DNA of 48,718 nt from Spirochaetota bacterium (GTDB lineage Bacteria > Spirochaetota > UBA4802 > UBA5550): the NCBI GenBank assembly GCA_016929135.1, contig JAFGJK010000063.1:1-48718 (forward strand), read 5' to 3'. The translations under genes and the position numbers were made by a program. Positions 26,050 to 33,727 of this stretch are shown here, in pieces; the stretch's first letter is position 1, and each line of letters starts with the position of its first letter. The notes under the pieces are model-generated. The model had not been told where the DNA came from. It saw nothing but the letters and a program-made list of their open reading frames with translations, and ran no database searches.

Positions 26050-26805
26050 ATGAAGCGAAAAGGCATTTCCAGGGACAGGCCCGAAAAGGGGAAAAGGGGG
26101 AAGATCGTAATATCCAGATCCAGTAAGGACGCAGGTGCGAAGGAGAGGACCGCCGTCCCGCCGAGGCGCCGCAGCGTTCCGGAAACCGGTGATCAGCAGT
26201 GGCGTGCCAACGATATGAACAGCCTCGCCTACATAATCGAGCGGAGGCGGGAGAGGGAGCGGGCCGAGGATTTCGAGAAGACCCCCCTCGAAAGCGTGGT
26301 GGAGAAGAAGAGAAGGCTCGAGAACGATCAGACCCCTCTCGAGAAGCTCATAGAGGAGGGGAAGGAGCAGGATCGTCTCATGGAACTTCGCAAACAGCCG
26401 ATTGAGGCGATAATCGAAGCGAGGCGGCGGCACCAAAACGAGATTTCACTTCTTGAAAAAATCATCGATGAGCGTAAACGGGAGGCTCAGGAGCGGGAGG
26501 TTGCCGGGAACGAACTGGGTGCGGTCATCGACGAGCGGAAGCTGGAATCCCGCGAGCGGGAGTTAACCGGCAGCGAGCTGGATGCGGTCATCGATGAGCG
26601 GAAACGGGAGGCTCAGGAGCGGGAGATTGCCGGGAACGAACTGGGTGCGGTCATCGAGGAGCGGAAGCTGGAATCCCGCGAGCGGGAGTTAACCGGCAGC
26701 GACTTGGATGCGGTCATCGAGGAGAAGCGATCGCAGGAGAATGAGAAGAGTGACCTGGAGGCGGAGATCGATAGAAAACGTGGTGCCGAGCGGATCGTTG
26801 AATAG
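26050..26805 (+). CDS. Highly charged 17/21-residue repeat protein, unknown
   Basis: A 251-residue soluble protein. Residues 1-58 are basic and disordered-looking. From Leu59 to the end it is ten consecutive units, each starting with [LI]-[EDAG]-x-[VIL]-[IV]-[ED]-[ER]-[RK]-[RK] or close variants. Unit lengths are 21, 17, 21, 17, 21, 21, 21, 21, 17 and a final 16. The 17- and 21-residue forms differ by four residues, about one helical turn, so a long charged helix or coiled coil is likely. The last units are nearly identical in DNA (separate repeat entry). A strong ribosome binding site (AAGGAGG) precedes the ATG at 26050. It is divergent from the PP2C sensor gene. No known family is recognised. 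Confidence 0.8.
   Translation: MKRKGISRDRPEKGKRGKIVISRSSKDAGAKERTAVPPRRRSVPETGDQQWRANDMNSLAYIIERRRERERAEDFEKTPLESVVEKKRRLENDQTPLEKLIEEGKEQDRLMELRKQPIEAIIEARRRHQNEISLLEKIIDERKREAQEREVAGNELGAVIDERKLESRERELTGSELDAVIDERKREAQEREIAGNELGAVIEERKLESRERELTGSDLDAVIEEKRSQENEKSDLEAEIDRKRGAERIVE
26479..26725 (+). repeat. 126-bp tandem duplication inside the repeat protein gene
   Basis: Bases 26479-26604 and 26605-26730 are tandem copies of a 126-bp segment (42 codons, two 21-residue units). I count five mismatches in the first 121 positions, then divergence at the end. The high identity, including synonymous positions, points to a recent duplication, or to homogenisation by slippage or recombination. Confidence 0.85.
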
Positions 26806-27126
26806 TGTAATTCGTGTCGTACATGAATCTTCAGGCTGCCGTGGAGGCGGCTTTATTGCGTGCAGAACAGTCGAATAGTAGATCGCTGCTATCAGTTGTG
26901 AAATGAGAGTCCATAAATTGATCGCGTATCTCGGATTGTGTGAAAGCAGTATGTACCTGGGTGCCTCGATCCCTTTCAATCTATTGGGCTGTACCGCGAC
27001 ACGATCGAGCCAGACAGCATCTATCATCGCAATCGAGATTGTGATCACGGCGCTGTCGGCGTGGAGAAGATTCGCGGTAACTGTGACGACAATGACCAGG
27101 AGAGACGCTGCATAGAGCTTTTCCAT
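26689..27126 (-). CDS. Doubtful exported small protein or remnant
   Basis: A 145-codon frame starting with a signal-peptide-like segment (MEKLYAASLLVIVVTVTANLLHADSA). GGGGGG lies six bases before the ATG at 27126, and the frame starts 36 bases after the CrtC-like gene on the same strand. Against it, the C-terminal 39 codons overlap the 3' end of the convergent repeat protein gene, and the later sequence does not look like a conserved domain. It may be a decayed gene whose true end is lost. The rest of 26806-27161 holds nothing else I can support. Confidence 0.3.
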   Translation of the reverse strand: MEKLYAASLLVIVVTVTANLLHADSAVITISIAMIDAVWLDRVAVQPNRLKGIEAPRYILLSHNPRYAINLWTLISQLIAAIYYSTVLHAIKPPPRQPEDSCTTRITLFNDPLGTTFSIDLRLQVTLLILLRSLLLDDRIQVAAG

Positions 27127-27161
27127 ATATGACCCCCCACGGCATGTTTTTGATGAATGGT

Positions 27162-27896
27162 TTACCGCACAGCGGGCACCGCATCCGGAGGCGATCCGGA
27201 TACGTTCTGCGCCGCCGGTTTGAACAATACTATTTCGTGCAACGTCGTTCCGGCTTCAACGTCCGTTTTGCCCCCAATCGTGATGCCGAGAGTGAAATCG
27301 GAGAGGAGCCTGAAGTAGCCCGGTTTCAGGCGCAGGATGTGCTTTGCGACGAACCTGAGTGCCCCGCTGAAATTGTCGAGCATGTCCTCCGCCTCCATGA
27401 TTCTCCTGACCCTCAGCGAGACCTCGAGCTCTCCCGGGACCCGAATGGTCACCCGGCGGGGGTACCGGTGCTTCGCCGCCGGATTGTACGCGAAGTCCTC
27501 GGTGGTGAAATCGAATTCGCCGGTGCTCATGACCACCTCTCTCCCCCGGGCGACCATGAGCACCTTCACCTGATGGTTCTTCATCGCCTCGTTGCACTGT
27601 ATGAAGGCGTAGGATGCGGTGAAGTGGTCTGAATAGATGCGCCCCCACATCCAGTAGCGGATGATCCTGGGGAAGGGGAAATTCAGCCAGTTGTGGTCAT
27701 GGTAGCCGCTCCCGGCGACCCGGAGCGTGCGGTCCCCGTCGGTGATCGTCCCCTCCACGGCGGCGCGAACGCAGAGGACGATCCAGGCGAAGTATCCCAT
27801 GCCGCCAAAATGGGAGACGCCGCTCCCGGGCTTCCACGAACATCGGAAGCAGGTTGATATCTCGGCTTCCAGCGCCGACAGTTCCGGATACTTCAT
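27162..27896 (-). CDS. CrtC/AttH-like lipocalin-fold protein
   Basis: A 244-residue protein. The segment VAGSGYHDHNWLNFPFPRIIRYWMWGRIYSDHFTASYAF matches the core of carotenoid 1,2-hydratase (CrtC) and AttH-like proteins, whose GYxDHNWG motif holds the catalytic residues; here Gly is replaced by Leu. The remainder is beta-rich and ends LTLGITIGGKTDVEAGTTLHEIVLF. CrtC adds water to acyclic carotenoids, but most relatives are uncharacterised and no carotenoid synthesis genes adjoin. The ATG at 27896 lies just after AAGGAGGAGGT. The TetR gene 43 bases upstream on the same strand is presumably its regulator and co-transcribed. It is shorter than classical CrtC, missing part of the N-terminal domain. 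Confidence 0.75.
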   Translation of the reverse strand: MKYPELSALEAEISTCFRCSWKPGSGVSHFGGMGYFAWIVLCVRAAVEGTITDGDRTLRVAGSGYHDHNWLNFPFPRIIRYWMWGRIYSDHFTASYAFIQCNEAMKNHQVKVLMVARGREVVMSTGEFDFTTEDFAYNPAAKHRYPRRVTIRVPGELEVSLRVRRIMEAEDMLDNFSGALRFVAKHILRLKPGYFRLLSDFTLGITIGGKTDVEAGTTLHEIVLFKPAAQNVSGSPPDAVPAVR

Positions 27897-27939
27897 ACCT
27901 CCTCCTTCGACGGGCGGATGCGGCATCGTCCGGTGAACG

Positions 27940-28506
27940 CTATGGCACGATGCCGGTGAGAATATAGGCAAGGGCCTTACGCATCCTCTCCTCCAGGTCC
28001 CGGGCGGAAAGGTTCAGCGTGATGTAATGGTTGATGACCGCGGTCACCGTGGCGATGAGCACGTCGTTGTCGACGTCCCTGCGGATGATGCCGGATCTCT
28101 TCGCCGAGTTCAGGTACCGGTGGATGGAGGTGCTGAGGGAGGCGGCGATTGAATCGAACTTTTCCCGGATGGCGGGATATTCGCGAAACACCTGCGTCAG
28201 CATCCGCGGGTTGTCCTCGGCGATCCCACGGACCAGCTGATCCGTCCCGATCTCCACGGCTTTCAGAAAATCCTTTTCCTTTCGGAATACCTCCACTATG
28301 GCGTCGACCCGTGACCGCAGCCGGTCTATTGTGATCCGCTCCAGCAGCTGCTCCTTGGTGCCGATTATCCTGTAGAGCGTGTTCTTCGCCATGCCGGTAT
28401 CGCGGGCCACGTTGTCCATGTTCCAGCCCCTGATCCCGTGCGCCATGAGCAGCTTCTCCGTCATCCTGACGACGTTCTTTTGGACGACCGCGTTGTAGAT
28501 TTTCAA
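27940..28506 (-). CDS. TetR-family regulator of the CrtC-like gene
   Basis: A 188-residue repressor. The N-terminal helix-turn-helix covers residues about 5-55 (VVRMTEKLLMAHGIRGWNMDNVARDTGMAKNTLYRIIGTKEQLLERI). The C-terminal ligand-binding domain is diverse. The start is a TTG at 28506 with GAGG six to seven bases upstream; beginning at the internal ATG (28464) would remove most of helix 1. A perfect 10-bp-arm inverted repeat lies 17 bases upstream, a probable autoregulatory site. It precedes the CrtC-like gene by 43 bases. Confidence 0.9.
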   Translation of the reverse strand: MKIYNAVVQKNVVRMTEKLLMAHGIRGWNMDNVARDTGMAKNTLYRIIGTKEQLLERITIDRLRSRVDAIVEVFRKEKDFLKAVEIGTDQLVRGIAEDNPRMLTQVFREYPAIREKFDSIAASLSTSIHRYLNSAKRSGIIRRDVDNDVLIATVTAVINHYITLNLSARDLEERMRKALAYILTGIVP

Positions 28507-28896
28507 ATCGTATCCTCTAACTATTTATACTATGATGGTTAGATTAGTATAAATATCCATTTTTGTCAATCCATATTTCGATTCCGGTTGATTTTTTGCT
28601 GCCGTCCGGTGGCGTACCATCTTCACGGTCCGGAGGAAAACTTTGCGCAGGGGGATTCTTTCGGGGAGCCCCTCCCCGCGGAGGGTCGGTATAGCCATTA
28701 CAGCAGGGGGCCTGATTTCGGCATGTGCGGTGTTGAAGTCGATCACTGTCGCGGGCAGGATCACGTTCCGGGGATCCTCAGGTGAATCGGTGGGGTACGA
28801 TTCACCGTCCCCTGAGATCCCCTCCCGGAGAAATTGAGCTATGACGCACGGCAGATTCTTCCCGCGCGGTCTCTTCCGCTCGATCCCGCCTTCTGT
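28507..28896. other. Gap upstream of the TetR gene
   Basis: 390 bases between the TetR start and the 3' end of the LuxR gene (both minus). The TetR promoter and operator occupy 28523-28569. The rest has a 79-codon minus-strand frame with no domain features. Confidence 0.4.
28523..28569 (-). promoter_or_regulatory. TetR promoter with perfect inverted-repeat operator
   Basis: ATTTATACTA (28523-28532) and TAGTATAAAT (28545-28554) are exact reverse complements with a 12-base spacer. On the minus strand a perfect TTGACA (28569 to 28564) lies upstream; at 17-bp spacing the -10 hexamer is TAATCT (28546 to 28541), inside the inverted repeat. Binding there would block transcription. The site is 17 bases upstream of the TetR TTG codon. 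Confidence 0.65.
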
Positions 28897-29937
28897 TCAG
28901 AGCTTCATGTGCGAGAGTTCCGTTCTGTTGCGCGCACCCGTTTTCTCGAAGATGTTCGCCAGATGTCTCTTGACCGTTTCCGTCGATATCGAGAGGATCT
29001 CACCTATGGATCTGTTGGTGAGGCCTTTGCAGAGCAGGTGGTAGATCTCCCGTTCCCGGGGGGTGAGGGGTATCGCTGTTGCGGACTCGGATAGGGTTAT
29101 TCTGAGGTATTTCCGTTTCTCCACATATACGGGCTGTAGCCTCAATGTCAAGGGCGGAGAACCCGGAGTTCCATGGGAGCATTCGACCGCTGTGAATAAA
29201 CCGGCGGCCTCTCGGTGCATGCTGCTCTGGATGAAGCCCTGGAGATCCTTCCATGTCAGGCGGTGCCGTTTCATCGCATCGTCAAATCCATCGCTTCGAG
29301 TGACGATGCCGAGGGGGCCGTCGGCGAGAACCCATTCATCATCGTGCATCCGCGACAGCTCCGAGGCGAGGTAGCTGTTCATGTCCCTGTATCGCGTGAT
29401 GATCTGATGGATATGGTAGTAATGAATGAAGCCGGGGGACAGAAATGAGTGCAGCCCCAACTGGTCGTCGGTAAGATCGTCATCGCTGTACCTCATGCCG
29501 ATTATGGCCATCCGTTCGGGATGCACCATGCCGGCGATGATCAGCCTCGGTATTACCTCCGACATCGCGCGGTATGCGGGGTTTATCACCGATAACACCC
29601 TCCACATGTCGCTGTCGATATTGAAGGGTATGATCGACGGGGGCGTGACATACTGCTCCTGCTTTGTCAGACAGTGCCTCTCCATGCTTCTGTAGGCTTC
29701 CATCAGTAGACCGCCGTCACCCGTGGCGTTGTGGACGTCTATTTTCAAGTCGCTGTTCAGGCTGGCGATATGGGCGTAATCGAAGCCGAAGATCGAGGAA
29801 AACCTGTGCAGAAGGATCTCCCCGAACGAGGGGTTTCCGATACTGTGGAGCAGTTCGTGGGTCTCCCGGGATTGGCTCTGGTTTTCCAGCATGCCTATGA
29901 TTCTATCATGGTCATCCATTGGGTGAATGTTTTCCAT
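28897..29937 (-). CDS. LuxR-family transcriptional regulator
   Basis: A 346-residue regulator. The C-terminal LuxR helix-turn-helix covers residues about 282-343 (LTPREREIYHLLCKGLTNR, then ILSISTETVKRHLANIFEKTGARNRTEL). The N-terminal ~270 residues form an unassigned sensing region with GAF-like features (FGEILLHRFSSIFGFDYAHIASL). It is not an acyl-homoserine-lactone receptor by the usual residues. The ATG at 29937 is the best start though the Shine-Dalgarno is weak; an ATG at 29919 is possible. The gene has its own extended -10 promoter upstream. Targets are unknown. Confidence 0.9.
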   Translation of the reverse strand: MENIHPMDDHDRIIGMLENQSQSRETHELLHSIGNPSFGEILLHRFSSIFGFDYAHIASLNSDLKIDVHNATGDGGLLMEAYRSMERHCLTKQEQYVTPPSIIPFNIDSDMWRVLSVINPAYRAMSEVIPRLIIAGMVHPERMAIIGMRYSDDDLTDDQLGLHSFLSPGFIHYYHIHQIITRYRDMNSYLASELSRMHDDEWVLADGPLGIVTRSDGFDDAMKRHRLTWKDLQGFIQSSMHREAAGLFTAVECSHGTPGSPPLTLRLQPVYVEKRKYLRITLSESATAIPLTPREREIYHLLCKGLTNRSIGEILSISTETVKRHLANIFEKTGARNRTELSHMKL

Positions 29938-30441
29938 ACAGGATATCCTGCATGGCCGCGTTGTCTGTGTTGTTATTCTATTGAAGCATCAAAAATGAAT
30001 TAACTACACTTTATTATAGCATTTCAAAAAAACAAGAACTTTTTCCTGCACCAAGGCGTTTCATGCATTCCTTTCGCTGATTCCTTCTGAAGGGGTGCGA
30101 CAACGGTCCCGGGGAGAGGTTGAATGAAGGTCACGTCGAATGCCGTTTTCCTGAGAATGCCGTGAGGTTATACCCCGCAGGATGAACGCGTTCACGATAC
30201 GGTGGTGCCAAGACGGTCCGGTCCCCCCGGTCCAGGCAGGAACGCGGGGATCTCGCGAGCCGAACGGGCCTTGTGCCGGTGAACAGATAGGAATAACAGA
30301 CGATCATGGACACTCGTTGCGCGTCCATTCTCATGAATACGAACACGCGGTAATCGGTGCGTATCCCCGATCTGTAGACAGGAGATGCTGCCGACGTACC
30401 GTATCTACTGCCGGTTCCGGATATCGAGGCTGCTGCCTCGA
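29938..30441. other. Gap between LuxR and MFS genes
   Basis: 504 bases on the upstream side of the LuxR gene. It holds the LuxR promoter near 30013-30021. The remainder (30050-30440) contains no supported gene and no clear terminator for the MFS gene. Confidence 0.4.
30013..30021 (-). promoter_or_regulatory. Extended -10 promoter of the LuxR gene
   Basis: On the minus strand TGCTATAAT is a perfect extended -10 element, 76-84 bases upstream of the LuxR ATG in an AT-rich stretch. No good -35 box is at the right distance, as is usual for extended -10 promoters. Confidence 0.55.
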
Positions 30442-31746
30442 TCAATCCTTCATTTCGCCGGCCCGCTGCTCCATGAGACTCCTCAGGGCGTCCCTGTCGG
30501 CCCTGATATACCGCGCCACCATGAGGAAGAGCAGGCCGCAGGGGATCCACCAGAGCACCGCGAAGTTCATCATGAAGAGGTAGCCCAGGGGTGCCAGCAG
30601 GCCGCCGATGGCGGGGCCGAGCCCCTGGCCCAGGTTGTCGGTGATGTTGAATACCGAGAAGACCGTTCCCCGGTGCTCGGGCCTGTTCACGTTCATGAGG
30701 ATCGCCTTTACGTTCGCCGAGGCCACCGAGACCATGAAGCCGGCGAAAAACCCCAGCACCATGTAGGCCGCTATGTTGGAGAGGTCCATGTTGATGAGCA
30801 CCATGGCGGGAATGATGCCCGCCAGGATACCGGTGCCGCAGAGGAGCGGCATAAACCGCGGGTTCTTCGAGTAGAGCCACTGGCCGACGTAGGCGAAGAC
30901 GACGCTCCCCAGGGTTGATCCGATGCCCAGCACCAGGAAGATGGTGGTGGCCGTCTCCTTGGAGACGTGCCGGAATTCCTGGAAGAAGGTGATCATCCAG
31001 TAGGTGAGAATCCCCCAGGGGACGGTCCCCGGCAGTCCCTGGAGAAAGGTGAAGATGTTGGTCCTGTTGGAGAAGATGATGCGGAAGTCCCGCAGATGGA
31101 TCACCTGACGGTATGCCATCCCCTTCTGGATCAGGTCCTCCAGTGCCTCCTCGGTGCGTCCCCGCTCGGGATCGCGCGCGTAGAGGGCGAAGATGAGGGC
31201 GAAGGGGACGTTGGGAGCGCCGGCGAGAATGAAGGAGAGCCGCCACCCGTAGATGTTGGTGAGGTACCCCGCCATCGACACCCCCAGGACGGCCCCCACC
31301 GACCATGCCAGGGTGATCCAGGCCGAGGCGGTGGCCCTGTGCTCCTCCCTGAAGTAGTCGGCCAGGATCGAGTAGGTCACGGGGTAGATGCCCCCGAGGC
31401 CGATACCGGACAGTATCCTGAGGAAGGCGAAGCTGCCGATGCTGCCGGTGAAGTAGGGGATGCCGGTGAGAATGCAGGGAACCTCGCCTATCAGTATCAC
31501 CATGACCAGCAGGGTCTTTCTCGGCGCCCTGTCGGAGATGTACCCGAAGATGATGCTCATGAAGGCCCCCACCAGTATGAAGGCCGATCCGATGACACCG
31601 ATGATCGTTTCGCCAACGCCGTACTCCCTGGAGAGCTCCGGGATGATCGCCGACATGATCATCTGGTCCGCGAAGAGCAGGGTGGTCATGATAAACAGCA
31701 GCGACAGCGTAACGATATCCCTCGGCGACATCTTCAGTTTTGCCAT
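30442..31746 (-). CDS. MFS transporter (12 helices)
   Basis: A 434-residue major facilitator protein. The helix 2-3 loop motif is GYISDRAPRKTLLV, and the helix 4-5 region reads RILSGIGLGGIYPVTYSILADYFREEHRATASAW, typical of spinster-like or anion:cation-type MFS carriers. Substrate is unknown; sphingolipid-, drug- or organic-anion-type transport is possible. The ATG at 31746 is chosen because AGGAGG lies nine bases upstream; a 26-codon upstream extension is rejected. It lies 174 bases downstream of the ResB-like gene on the same strand and may or may not be in that operon. Confidence 0.9.
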   Translation of the reverse strand: MAKLKMSPRDIVTLSLLFIMTTLLFADQMIMSAIIPELSREYGVGETIIGVIGSAFILVGAFMSIIFGYISDRAPRKTLLVMVILIGEVPCILTGIPYFTGSIGSFAFLRILSGIGLGGIYPVTYSILADYFREEHRATASAWITLAWSVGAVLGVSMAGYLTNIYGWRLSFILAGAPNVPFALIFALYARDPERGRTEEALEDLIQKGMAYRQVIHLRDFRIIFSNRTNIFTFLQGLPGTVPWGILTYWMITFFQEFRHVSKETATTIFLVLGIGSTLGSVVFAYVGQWLYSKNPRFMPLLCGTGILAGIIPAMVLINMDLSNIAAYMVLGFFAGFMVSVASANVKAILMNVNRPEHRGTVFSVFNITDNLGQGLGPAIGGLLAPLGYLFMMNFAVLWWIPCGLLFLMVARYIRADRDALRSLMEQRAGEMKD

Positions 31747-31920
31747 GAAGGGGCCCTCCTGGATGGTGATTTCGGCGACATGGTTATGCGGTGTGGCGCC
31801 ACGGTAGCATGAATTCCGCGTCATTTCAAGCGATTTCTGATGTCCCGGCCTCGTCGTGGGGGGAATTTTTCGTTATGCCCCATTGGAGGATGCGCCGGAT
31901 AAGGGGAGGATGATCCCCCC

Positions 31921-32772
31921 CTACCGTGCGTTTCTTCCGGAGCCCAGCGTCACCTGGTAGAAATACCATCCCATAATGAGTATGACGGCGATGAAGCCGG
32001 GGAAGAGCACGAAGAGCCCCGGGTCCCTGGTCACCGCGAGATAGAGCCGGGGGCTGCCGGCGTTCTTCGGCCCGGAGAAGTTGAAGTGCGTTTCCCTGTT
32101 GCAGGTCTCCGGGTCGGCGATCCTCGGCGTCTCGGTCCTCTTCTTCCGCTCCATGTCCAGCTGGATGATATAGCCGCCGCGGTAGACCGGCCGCAGGAAT
32201 TCCAGGACTGCGGTCTCCGGGACTCCCTGGCGGGGGAATTCCAGGATCATGCGGGACTGCCTGACGCGACCGCGCAGAAGCGAGTCCCGGGGGAAGAACT
32301 GGTGGGTCACCGAGGCCACCCGCACCGTGCCGACGTTTTTTAGCACCGCCTCCTCGCCCTGCCTGACCGGCACCTTCTCGAATTCCACCATGGCGAATCC
32401 CAGAAGGTGTCCCGAAAGCATGAGCATGAAGAGGAGGTGTATGATGGACGGCGAGAGGGCAACGAGAAAGCCCTTCGCCGACATCCCCCTGCCGGCCGGT
32501 ATCAGGTTCAGGATGCGCCTGGCGGTGCAGGCCATCGTGTTGATACCCAGGAGAAAGAACACCAGGAAGAGAAGCGGGATCCACCAGGTGGCGCCGGGGT
32601 GCTGCCGGAGATGCGCCGGGAGCCATTCCTGGATCCTCGAACCGTTCAGGGAATCGATGAGCGAGTAGTTGTTTAAGCAAATGATCGATCCGATCCACAT
32701 GACCAGCGCGGCGGAGAGAAGGAGCCAGAAGGCGATCCTCAGGTCGCCGATGATGTCCAGAAACCGTTTCAT
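31921..32772 (-). CDS. ResB-like cytochrome c biogenesis membrane protein
   Basis: A 284-residue protein of the short ResB type. Three helices in the N-terminal half (about 13-33, 63-82, 105-125) precede a large extracytoplasmic domain (about 130-250; VEFEKVPVRQGEEAVLKNVG), then a fourth helix (FPGFIAVILIMGWYFYQVTLG). ResB (CcsB/Ccs1) pairs with CcsA to carry haem across the membrane and attach it to c-type apocytochromes (system II). The ATG at 32772 has GGAGG seven bases upstream and begins two bases after the stop of the CcsA-like gene, indicating translational coupling. No CxxCH cytochrome gene is present in the window. Confidence 0.85.
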   Translation of the reverse strand: MKRFLDIIGDLRIAFWLLLSAALVMWIGSIICLNNYSLIDSLNGSRIQEWLPAHLRQHPGATWWIPLLFLVFFLLGINTMACTARRILNLIPAGRGMSAKGFLVALSPSIIHLLFMLMLSGHLLGFAMVEFEKVPVRQGEEAVLKNVGTVRVASVTHQFFPRDSLLRGRVRQSRMILEFPRQGVPETAVLEFLRPVYRGGYIIQLDMERKKRTETPRIADPETCNRETHFNFSGPKNAGSPRLYLAVTRDPGLFVLFPGFIAVILIMGWYFYQVTLGSGRNAR

Positions 32773-32774
32773 GG

Positions 32775-33524
32775 TCAGCCTCCGATCCTGGGGAATTTCA
32801 TCTCGGCCAGGGAGGAGCCGAAGGTGCACCCGGCGATGACGATCATCCCCGCCGCAGCAAAGGCGAGTCTCTTTATCCTGTCCCATCCCGGCAGAAAGCG
32901 GAGATGCAGGTAGGCGGCGAAATAGCACCAGATCACGGCCGACTGGAGGTGCCGCGATCCCCACCGGAACACGGAACCCCAGCCCAGGAAGGCCCAGAGG
33001 GCGCCGGTGACCTGGGCGACGCTGAAAAGGACGAAGCCCCACAGGAGGAGGGAATGGTATCGTTCGGAATCATCCCTTCTGATGATGCCGGCGAGAGCAA
33101 GCCAGCCGCCGGTATAGAGGCAGGCGTGGCCCGCCGACTCGGTCATGAAGAAGAGAACCGACCAGACGGTGAGCTTGTTGGGGGTCGGGGGGATGATACC
33201 CCGGGGATAGAGGAGCGCGAATGCCCCGAAGAGGGCCGGAAGCACCGCGGCCGACATGAAGGAGAGGTCCCTCCTGTTCCGCAGGCCCAGGAGCAGCAGT
33301 ATCGCTGCCATGAAGAAGGGGGTGAGGAACACCCCCTCGACAATGCCGTTGGGCACGAAGACCCCGGCGATCCAGCCACGCTGGATCAGGAAGGCCCCGT
33401 TGAAGATGACCCCGGCCGTGATGGATGCGTACCCGGCGCCTGCCCGTTTCAGGAAGGTGAGGATCGCCGCTGCGGCGTAGCACACTGCAGCGGCCCAGAG
33501 GCAGAGGGATAGCGGGTTCATCAT
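32775..33524 (-). CDS. Divergent CcsA-like cytochrome c assembly protein
   Basis: A 249-residue protein with about eight membrane helices. Residues 182-210 (WGSVFRWGSRHLQSAVIW, then YLHLRF) align with the WGxxWxWD haem-handling region of CcsA, but the second Trp is Phe186 and the Asp is Gly189. The C-terminal histidine normally in a GLHSY-type motif is also absent; the end reads GSSLAEMKFPRIGG. His133 (TESAGHACLY) could correspond to the other external histidine. The ATG at 33524 follows GGAGG by six bases. It is translationally coupled to the ResB-like gene. It may serve a modified haem or quinone-linked task, or be losing function. Confidence 0.78.
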   Translation of the reverse strand: MMNPLSLCLWAAAVCYAAAAILTFLKRAGAGYASITAGVIFNGAFLIQRGWIAGVFVPNGIVEGVFLTPFFMAAILLLLGLRNRRDLSFMSAAVLPALFGAFALLYPRGIIPPTPNKLTVWSVLFFMTESAGHACLYTGGWLALAGIIRRDDSERYHSLLLWGFVLFSVAQVTGALWAFLGWGSVFRWGSRHLQSAVIWCYFAAYLHLRFLPGWDRIKRLAFAAAGMIVIAGCTFGSSLAEMKFPRIGG

Positions 33525-33727
33525 ACGGTTCCTCCGGTTCGGTTGTCCAGAATCATGATGTGGCCGGCGTGAGGTCTCTCCGTGGTTTCCGGGGGCCTGC
33601 CTGTACGCACCTTTGGGGCGGTGCGGTGATATGTCAAAGAGTAAACATAGGGGCACGGCAAAATTTTATACCGGTGATGGCGCCTCCGGCAGCGGTACCT
33701 GATGCCGTGACGGCGGCAGGGGGAGAC

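Noticed and set aside
26224..26805. CRISPR-like or mobile repeat array
   Set aside because: The repeats are coding, in frame, contiguous without spacers and diverge in a protein-consistent way.
26981..27184. Short minus-strand frame beginning MRCPLCGKPF, resembling a zinc ribbon
   Set aside because: Only one CxxC is followed by plausible residues, it overlaps the end of the CrtC-like gene, and the rest is low-complexity.
28525..28764. 79-codon minus-strand frame upstream of the TetR gene
   Set aside because: It runs through the promoter/operator region of TetR and has no domain features.
30131..31306. 391-codon minus-strand frame overlapping the MFS gene
   Set aside because: It is out of frame with a full-length MFS transporter and reads as His/Arg/Gly-rich noise.
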